From: Vibrio gigantis
Lineage (GTDB): Bacteria; Pseudomonadota; Gammaproteobacteria; Enterobacterales; Vibrionaceae
Assembly (NCBI RefSeq): GCF_024347515.1
Contig: NZ_AP025492.1
Location: 558,001 to 622,000 of the forward strand
Length of the DNA stretch: 64,000 bases
Direction: 5' to 3'
Position 1 is the stretch's first letter; each line of letters starts with the position of its first letter. Shown in pieces: positions 57,795-64,000 of the stretch. The notes below the pieces were generated by a model that was not told the origin of the DNA, did not search any database, and saw only the letters and a list, made by a program, of their open reading frames with translations. Position numbers and translations under genes: made by a program.

Positions 57795-59285
57795 CTAGGC
57801 TGTTTTGGTTACGCCTTTTGCCTCTTTTTCTTCTTCATCAGCAAGGTCGATATCGCCTTTGCCTTTTGAAATCTTAATAACGTAAGCCGCAATACCGAAT
57901 GCACTCACCACACCAATGATGGTTGAGATTTGCATTGGTAGACCGAAGCCTAACTGGCTGTTGTTCAAAATGAATGTGATACACACAGACGTCATGAAGA
58001 TAGCAGGAACCGTTGTTACCCAGTGCAGTTTATTGTGACGAAGTAGGTAAGCCGAAGCTGTCCATAGCATCATGACTGCTGTTGATTGGTTAGCAAAACC
58101 GAAGTAGCGCCAGATGATACCGAAATCTACTTGAGTCAGGATACCGCCGATAACGAACAGTGGTAGAGCCATCAGTAGGCGGTTACGTAGCGTTTTCTGC
58201 TCCATGTTGAAGTATTCAGCAAGGATAAGGCGGCTTGAACGGAACGCAGTGTCACCAGAAGTGATTGGTAGGATAACCACGCCTAGGAAAGCAAGGATAC
58301 CGCCGAACACACCTAATAGACCAAATGAAGCGCTGTATACCACGTTACCTGGGCCGCCATTTGCAATCGCGTCAGATAGAGACTCAACTGAACCGAAGAA
58401 CGATAGCGCAAGTGCACACCAGATTAGAGCGATGATACCTTCACCAATCATTGCGCCGTAGAATACGAAGCGACCGTTCTTCTCGTTTTCCATACAACGA
58501 GCCATCAAAGGAGACTGGGTTGCGTGGAAGCCAGAGATAGCACCACATGCGATAGTGATGAATAGGGCAGGCCAAAGTGGTAGGTCATTCGGGTTCATGT
58601 TGGTGAACATGTCGCTCATCTCAAAACCACCCATGATTTGGTGTTCGTCAGATAGACCAATTGCGGTGATTAGACCTACAGACATAAAGATAAGCAGTGC
58701 GCCGAACAGTGGGTAGAATCGACCAATGATTTTATCGACAGGGACAATCGTTGCGATGATGTAGTAAGCAAAAATGATAACAACCATGGTTGTTGCAGAC
58801 ATCGCGAAATCAGTTTGGTCGTTCACTAGGTTAGTTATCATGCCTGCAGGAGCAGAAACGAATACCACACCAACTAGAAGCAGTAGAACAATGGCAAAGA
58901 TGTTCATAAAGTGTTTTGCGCCATTGCCTAGGTAACGTCCAGTGATGGTTGGAACTGAAGCACCACCATTACGGATTGATAACATACCTGAGAAGTAGTC
59001 GTGTACTGCACCCGCAAAGATACAACCTAGCACGATCCATAGCATTGCTGCTGGGCCGTATAGGGCACCCATGATAGGGCCGAAGATTGGACCTACACCT
59101 GCGATGTTAAGCAGCTGAACTAGGTAAACCTTTGGTGTCGACATTGGAACGTAGTCCACGCCATCTTGCTTAGTGTGAGCAGGTGTTTGGCGCTTTTCAT
59201 TGATACCGAAAATCTTCTCGATAAAGGCACCATAAATAAAGTAGCCACCAATGAGTGCTGCAACACAGGTAAGAAACCACATCAT
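57795..59285 (-). CDS. CstA-family pyruvate/peptide transporter, short form
   Basis: An inner-membrane carrier of 496 residues with at least 12 membrane segments. CstA signatures are GVGPIFGPIMGALYGP, GAVHDYFSGMLSIRNGG, SGFHATQSPLMARC, SGDTAFRSSRL and WRYFGFANQST. E. coli CstA and BtsT are about 700-716 residues, so this is a shorter form. Position next to btsSR and a repeat array in its promoter suggest a pyruvate (BtsT-like) role. The start is one of two ATGs at 59285 and 59282. Confidence 0.9.
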   Translation of the reverse strand: MMWFLTCVAALIGGYFIYGAFIEKIFGINEKRQTPAHTKQDGVDYVPMSTPKVYLVQLLNIAGVGPIFGPIMGALYGPAAMLWIVLGCIFAGAVHDYFSGMLSIRNGGASVPTITGRYLGNGAKHFMNIFAIVLLLLVGVVFVSAPAGMITNLVNDQTDFAMSATTMVVIIFAYYIIATIVPVDKIIGRFYPLFGALLIFMSVGLITAIGLSDEHQIMGGFEMSDMFTNMNPNDLPLWPALFITIACGAISGFHATQSPLMARCMENEKNGRFVFYGAMIGEGIIALIWCALALSFFGSVESLSDAIANGGPGNVVYSASFGLLGVFGGILAFLGVVILPITSGDTAFRSSRLILAEYFNMEQKTLRNRLLMALPLFVIGGILTQVDFGIIWRYFGFANQSTAVMMLWTASAYLLRHNKLHWVTTVPAIFMTSVCITFILNNSQLGFGLPMQISTIIGVVSAFGIAAYVIKISKGKGDIDLADEEEKEAKGVTKTA

Positions 59286-59617
59286 AATTTGTTATCCCTG
59301 AATGTATTAATTAAGTCAGGGTGTATATTAAAGGAGTCGATGATAAGAAACTTCCGCTACAAGAGTGAGTGGTCGAATAGCCAATTTAGCGGTGTTATAA
59401 CTGATTGAGTGGTTCGAAACGTTTGTAGAGCGGTGGGTTTCTTGTGTTGGAAAGCCTATAGCTTCTATTAAGTGGTGCTTTATCGGCTTTAAGCGGTAAC
59501 CAATAGATATCAGCGGTATATTATAGACATAAGTGGACATCGCCCTGTGTTCAGCGGAGAATCACCACAAAGGCAACGCTTCGTCAGGAAGTGGTTAGGT
59601 AAATATAAAGGACTGAA
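59286..59617. other. Divergent promoter region of the cstA-type gene and DUF2799 gene
   Basis: 332 bp without an ORF. A -10-like TAATAT on the minus strand (59325-59330) fits the transporter; TATAAA near 59605 fits the lipoprotein side. The region between is filled by the phased repeat array described separately. Confidence 0.6.
59366..59558. promoter_or_regulatory. Phased array of nine BtsR-type (LytTR) half-sites
   Basis: Nine copies of an 8-bp motif (on the minus strand WCCRCTNN, most often ACCRCTNA) lie in one orientation at 59366-59373, 59386-59393, 59406-59413, 59427-59434, 59469-59476, 59490-59497, 59510-59517, 59530-59537 and 59551-59558. Steps between copies are 20, 20, 21, 42, 21, 20, 20 and 21 bp. 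The copies nearest the transporter read ACCACTCA, ACCGCTCT and ACCACTCA. From memory, E. coli BtsR binds direct repeats of ACC[GA]CTC[AT] with 13 bases between, a 21-bp step. BtsR is the likely binder. Confidence 0.7.
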
Positions 59618-59968
59618 ATGAAAAAAATAATCGCACTATTCGCCGTGGCATTTAGCCTTGCAGGATGCAGCGCTAATGTTCAAGACTTAGCGGCTGAAGG
59701 CAATTGGCAAGAGATTGGCTATCGTGATGGTATTAAAGGCCATACTCAGCGTTCGTATTCAGAGATGACTGAGCTTGGCGCAGTAGATCAAGCGAGTTAC
59801 ACCGAAGGTTATCACCTAGGTGTGACTGAATATTGTAATCCGAACCACGCTTATCAGATCGGTTTATCTGGTCAGGTTTATGAAGGTGTCTGTTCTGGTA
59901 CGGAAGACGCGCAACGTTTCCGTATGGAATGGCAACGCGGGTGGGATGAGTTCTCAAACGACTATTAA
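59618..59968 (+). CDS. DUF2799-type lipoprotein
   Basis: A 116-residue protein with a lipoprotein signal (MKKIIALFAVAFSLAGC; lipobox LAGC) and the DUF2799 pattern WQEIGYRDGIKGHTQ...YTEGYHLGVTEYC and AYQIGLSGQVYEGVC, rich in Gly, Tyr and a Cys pair. It is anchored in the envelope; the function is unknown. AAGGA precedes the ATG. It is divergent from the cstA-type gene across the phased array, so it may share BtsR control. Confidence 0.88.
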   Translation: MKKIIALFAVAFSLAGCSANVQDLAAEGNWQEIGYRDGIKGHTQRSYSEMTELGAVDQASYTEGYHLGVTEYCNPNHAYQIGLSGQVYEGVCSGTEDAQRFRMEWQRGWDEFSNDY

Positions 59969-59999
59969 GTTAAGCTAGTAGTGCTAAAAAATAGATAAT

Positions 60000-60034
60000 A
60001 AAAAGACCAGTACCGTGTGTGTACTGGTCTTTTT
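60000..60034 (+). terminator. Terminator between DUF2799 gene and murQ
   Basis: AAAAGACCAGTAC / GTACTGGTCTTTT, loop CGTGTGT-like, usable in both directions. Confidence 0.9.
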
Positions 60035-60072
60035 GTCGGTAGCCGGAGTAACACTCAACAGCAGAGTTTAGG

Positions 60073-61014
<942 letters not shown>

Positions 61015-61024
61015 CTAAAATTGT

Positions 61025-62140
61025 TTAGTCAGCACGATAAAGAACGCCTAGAGAGGCGGCCCTGCTTGCGCCAGTCACTTCGGGTAAATTGCTTGGCAGT
61101 TGATGAACATGACGCTGAGCAAGCCATGCGAAGGCCATGGCTTCCATGTAATCGGCATCAACCCCTTTAACGGTGGTCGACTCTACTTCCCAGTTAGGAA
61201 GCAGCTCAGCCAACCTTTTCATCAACAATGGATTTCTCGTACCGCCGCCACACACATAGAGTGCAGGTTGGTTGCCCAAGCGATAAGTCTCCACTTCATT
61301 TACTATCGTCAATGCCGTGTATTCACAAAGCGTGCGCTGAACATCTTCTGTTGAAAGGTCTTTAAACTCTGTAAGTCGTTGCTCTAGCCAAGGCAGGTTG
61401 AACAGTTCTCTACCTGTACTTTTCGGTGGTATTTGAGATAGATATGGCTCATTTAACAGCTGTTCGAGTAAAGCTTGATTGAGTTGGCCTTTAAGCGCGA
61501 ATTGCGCATCTCGATCAAACTTCTCACCTGTATGTTTATCTGCCCAAGCGTCCATCAACATATTCCCTGGGCCAGTATCATAACCAAGTGTTGGCTGATT
61601 CGGGCGCAGCACTGAAATATTCGAGATACCACCAATATTCAAGACGACAACCGAGCTCTCTTGCGGGTGAAAGATCGTATGGTGGAAGGCGGGGACTAAT
61701 GGTGCGCCTTGTCCGCCTAATGCCATGTCTTTACGTCTGAAATCGGCAACCGTTTGAATCTGCGTTTTAGCGGCAATGATGTTGGCATCACCCAGCTGCA
61801 TGGTAAATGGCGAATCACCAGTTGGCTGGTGGAATACTGTTTGGCCATGATTACCAATCGCAGTCACAGAAGATACAGGTGTGTCTGACTTGTCGAGAAG
61901 TTGCAGAACCGCATCAGCAAACAGATGGCCAAGCTTGTGGTCTAGCTCACCAATGTTAATTAAATCCGTTTTCTGGCCAATACACACCTCAAGAAGACGT
62001 GCTTTAAGATCATCAGGCATGGGGAACTCATCATGTGCGAGCAATGTGATACGAGTACCTTCTATCGACACTAATGCCGTATCAACGCCGTCCATACTCG
62101 TCCCCGACATCACCCCGATATACAGTTCTTTATGATCCAT
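61025..62140 (-). CDS. anmK: Anhydro-N-acetylmuramic acid kinase
   Basis: It phosphorylates and hydrates anhydro-MurNAc to MurNAc-6-phosphate, feeding MurQ. The 371 residues have the ATP motif IGVMSGTSMDGVD, AIGNHGQTVFHQP, GGQGAPLVPAFH and LNIGGISNIS, YDTGPGNMLMD and CGGGTRNPLLM. ATG at 62140 has AAGAG six bases upstream; ATG at 62161 (378 residues) is also possible. It is divergent from nagZ; both act on the same recycled muropeptide. Confidence 0.96.
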   Translation of the reverse strand: MDHKELYIGVMSGTSMDGVDTALVSIEGTRITLLAHDEFPMPDDLKARLLEVCIGQKTDLINIGELDHKLGHLFADAVLQLLDKSDTPVSSVTAIGNHGQTVFHQPTGDSPFTMQLGDANIIAAKTQIQTVADFRRKDMALGGQGAPLVPAFHHTIFHPQESSVVVLNIGGISNISVLRPNQPTLGYDTGPGNMLMDAWADKHTGEKFDRDAQFALKGQLNQALLEQLLNEPYLSQIPPKSTGRELFNLPWLEQRLTEFKDLSTEDVQRTLCEYTALTIVNEVETYRLGNQPALYVCGGGTRNPLLMKRLAELLPNWEVESTTVKGVDADYMEAMAFAWLAQRHVHQLPSNLPEVTGASRAASLGVLYRAD

Positions 62141-62261
62141 TCCTAAGCTCTTGCGCTGCATTCCTAAAGTCTTCCACAGATTGGTTTAAAAACATTGTAA
62201 AGCAAATTTAAAGAGAATAACCTCGGGAAGTTTATGAAATTAGGTTTAATAAGGGATAAAT

Positions 62262-63251
62262 ATGGGACCGTTGTGGGTTGATGTTGCAGGCTATGAACTG
62301 ACCGCTGAAGACAGAGAGATTTTAGAGCACCCAACCGTTGGTGGTCTCATCCTATTTGCTAGAAACTACCACGATAGCAAACAGCTGTCGGCGCTAAATA
62401 AAGAGATTCGCAAGGTAGCAAAACGTCCTATTTTAATCGGTGTTGACCAAGAAGGTGGCCGAGTTCAGCGTTTTCGTGACGGCTTTTCAATTATCCCTGC
62501 GGCGCAGGAGTTCGCTACAAAGAATAATGGTGAGCAGCTAGCAGAACAGGCGGGCTGGTTGATGGCGGCGGAACTGGTTGCTCATGATATCGACCTGAGC
62601 TTTGCGCCAGTATTAGATAAAGGCCATGATTGTAAAGCAATTGGAAATCGAGCATTTGGTGAAGATATTGATACCATCGTTCGCCACAGTAGTGCTTTCA
62701 TCAAAGGTATGAAGTCGGTTGGCATGGCGACAACAGGAAAGCACTTCCCTGGACATGGTGGCGTGATTGCTGACTCACACTTAGAGACGCCATATGACCC
62801 TAGAGACGATATCTTTGAAACCGATATGGCAATCTTCAGGGCGCAAATTGAAGCTGGAATATTGGATGCCATGATGCCAGCTCACGTGGTTTTCTCCCAC
62901 TATGATGATCAACCTGCGAGCGGTTCACAGTATTGGCTGCAGAAGGTATTGAAGCAGCAGCTTGGGTTCAAAGGCTTAGTTTTTTCTGACGACTTAACGA
63001 TGGAAGGCGCTGCGATTATGGGTGGACCAGCAGACAGAGCGAAAGCAGCTTTGAATGCGGGGTGTGACATGGTGTTGATGTGTAATAAACGAGATGCCCA
63101 AATTGAGGCTCTTGATCACTTAACAATTCAAGAGGTGTCTTTAGCCAACTCATTGCTTAAAAAACGCAGTTTTGATTTACCGACGCTTCACTCGGATAGT
63201 CGATGGAAAGAGGCCTCAGAGCAAATTAAGCGAATGTTAAACGCTGGGTGA
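62262..63251 (+). CDS. nagZ: Beta-N-acetylhexosaminidase NagZ
   Basis: A cytosolic glycoside hydrolase family 3 enzyme of 329 residues that frees GlcNAc from GlcNAc-anhydroMurNAc muropeptides; in many species it also influences beta-lactamase induction. Motifs are [35 protein letters not shown] (catalytic His-Asp loop region) and the nucleophile Asp in [10 protein letters not shown]. It faces away from anmK. Confidence 0.96.
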   Translation: MGPLWVDVAGYELTAEDREILEHPTVGGLILFARNYHDSKQLSALNKEIRKVAKRPILIGVDQEGGRVQRFRDGFSIIPAAQEFATKNNGEQLAEQAGWLMAAELVAHDIDLSFAPVLDKGHDCKAIGNRAFGEDIDTIVRHSSAFIKGMKSVGMATTGKHFPGHGGVIADSHLETPYDPRDDIFETDMAIFRAQIEAGILDAMMPAHVVFSHYDDQPASGSQYWLQKVLKQQLGFKGLVFSDDLTMEGAAIMGGPADRAKAALNAGCDMVLMCNKRDAQIEALDHLTIQEVSLANSLLKKRSFDLPTLHSDSRWKEASEQIKRMLNAG

Positions 63252-63278
63252 TAAATCAACACATAATAATTTTAGATA

Positions 63279-63306
63279 GGGCGATATGATAAATATCGCC
63301 TTTTTT
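63279..63306 (+). terminator. nagZ terminator
   Basis: GGCGATAT / ATATCGCC with a GATAA loop and six T. Confidence 0.9.
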
Positions 63307-63363
63307 GTATGTGTAGGGCGTGGTTTAGAGCTATTTGATAGCCTGAACGAGGTAAAATAATGG

Positions 63364-63381
63364 TGTAAAGTTAAATTTACA
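63364..63381. promoter_or_regulatory. TyrR box, strong, upstream of aroF
   Basis: TGTAAA-GTTAAA-TTTACA fits TGTAAAN6TTTACA at every fixed position. Confidence 0.85.
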
Positions 63382-63386
63382 TTAAA

Positions 63387-63404
63387 TGTTTTTTATTGTT
63401 TACA
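63387..63404. promoter_or_regulatory. TyrR box, weak, upstream of aroF
   Basis: TGTTTT-TTATTG-TTTACA keeps nine or so of the twelve fixed positions. Its offset of 23 bp from the strong box is the usual TyrR pair spacing for cooperative repression. Confidence 0.65.
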
Positions 63405-63497
63405 CTTGCAATCGTTTTTGTAGCTGTTATTGTGTTTTTAAAGATTGTTAGCCCAAATGGAAATGTTGGGTGTAAAAATAAATATACAGGTTAAGTT

Positions 63498-64000
63498 ATG
63501 CAGAAAAGTGAATTAAGCAATGTCAATATCATCGACGAACAGGTACTGATTACTCCTGAAGAGTTAAAAGCAAAACTGCCTTTGAGTGATAATGCTCGTC
63601 GTTTCATTCAAGAGTCTCGTCAAACTATCGCAAACATCATTCATAAGAAAGATCATCGCATGCTTGTTGTATGTGGCCCATGTTCTATCCATGACATTGA
63701 AGCTGCAAAAGAGTACGCGAAACGCCTAAAAGCACTTTCTGAAGAACTGAGCGATCAACTGTATATTGTAATGCGTGTTTACTTTGAAAAGCCTCGTACT
63801 ACTGTTGGCTGGAAAGGCTTGATCAATGACCCTCATCTAGATGGTACTTTCGATATTGAGCACGGTCTGCATGTTGGTCGTGAGCTACTGGTTGAACTTG
63901 CTGAGATGGAAATTCCACTCGCAACAGAAGCACTCGATCCAATCAGCCCGCAATACCTCGCAGACACGTTCAGCTGGGCAGCTATCGGTGCGCGTACGAC
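63498..64000 (+). CDS. aroF: DAHP synthase (tyrosine-sensitive type), 3' end outside window
   Basis: First enzyme of aromatic amino-acid synthesis, joining PEP and erythrose-4-phosphate. The first 167 residues are present: MQKSELSNVNIIDEQVLITPEEL, then VVCGPCSIHD, MRVYFEKPRTTVGWKGL and PLATEALDP. The N-terminus matches E. coli AroF (MQKDALNNVHITDEQV) better than AroG or AroH. Two TyrR boxes 94-134 bp upstream support tyrosine-regulated expression. tyrA usually follows outside the window. Confidence 0.95.
   Translation, partial: MQKSELSNVNIIDEQVLITPEELKAKLPLSDNARRFIQESRQTIANIIHKKDHRMLVVCGPCSIHDIEAAKEYAKRLKALSEELSDQLYIVMRVYFEKPRTTVGWKGLINDPHLDGTFDIEHGLHVGRELLVELAEMEIPLATEALDPISPQYLADTFSWAAIGART

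Overview
The window is a 64 kb stretch of a gammaproteobacterial chromosome that reads as core genome of a Vibrio (large chromosome). The proteins are close to the E. coli versions. Several adjacencies are typical of Vibrio: lysS next to vpsR, nptA-nhaR-hlyU, a GGDEF gene-arcB-lipoprotein group facing arcA, and short genes of DUF3545, DUF1127 and DUF2799 type. The species cannot be fixed from sequence alone. No rRNA, tRNA, CRISPR array, prophage or complete insertion sequence was seen; one MITE-like element is present.

Layout. 1-6.6 kb: 5'-truncated PAS-GGDEF cyclase, arcB, a lipoprotein gene, convergent arcA, then an RraA-like gene. 6.6-12.4 kb: a small beta-barrel-like protein and the threonine operon (leader peptide, attenuator, thrA-thrB-thrC). 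12.4-17.2 kb: an FMN reductase, grcA with two FNR boxes, nfo, a small ORF, a MITE-like element, ung, a hemerythrin protein and a DUF3545 protein. 17.2-24.2 kb: an alanine/glycine:sodium symporter behind a long structured leader, yaaA, srmB, trmN6, brnQ. 24.2-33 kb: fldB facing xerD-dsbC-recJ-prfB (with +1 programmed frameshift)-lysS, then vpsR. 33-41 kb: small ORF plus DUF1127 gene, a DUF6482-like gene, mutH, a DnaA-box cluster, then rppH-ptsP-tauE-lgt-thyA. 41-46.3 kb: a ToxR/CadC-like membrane regulator with a membrane protein, nptA, nhaR, hlyU. 46.3-55 kb: rpsT facing away from murJ, then ribF-ileS-lspA-fkpB-ispH. 55-64 kb: btsR, btsS and a CstA/BtsT-type transporter on the minus strand, a DUF2799 lipoprotein, the muropeptide-recycling genes murQ, anmK and nagZ, and the start of aroF behind two TyrR boxes.

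How the genes fit together. ArcB/ArcA, the FNR box beside arcA and the paired FNR boxes before grcA form an oxygen-response theme. BtsS/BtsR sit beside their likely target transporter. The murQ, anmK and nagZ products act in one peptidoglycan-recycling route. ileS, lspA, fkpB and ispH follow the E. coli order, as do rppH, ptsP, lgt and thyA.

Most notable non-coding structure: (1) nine same-orientation copies of an 8-bp motif at 20-21 bp phase (one double step of 42) between the cstA-type gene and the DUF2799 lipoprotein gene, fitting a large array of BtsR sites; (2) a dense DnaA-box cluster with a consensus IHF site between mutH and rppH, resembling the E. coli DARS2 locus; (3) two FNR boxes exactly 53 bp apart before grcA, as reported for E. 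coli yfiD; (4) a long, switch-like leader before the symporter gene. Two 40-codon ORFs with strong ribosome binding sites are candidate unannotated genes.
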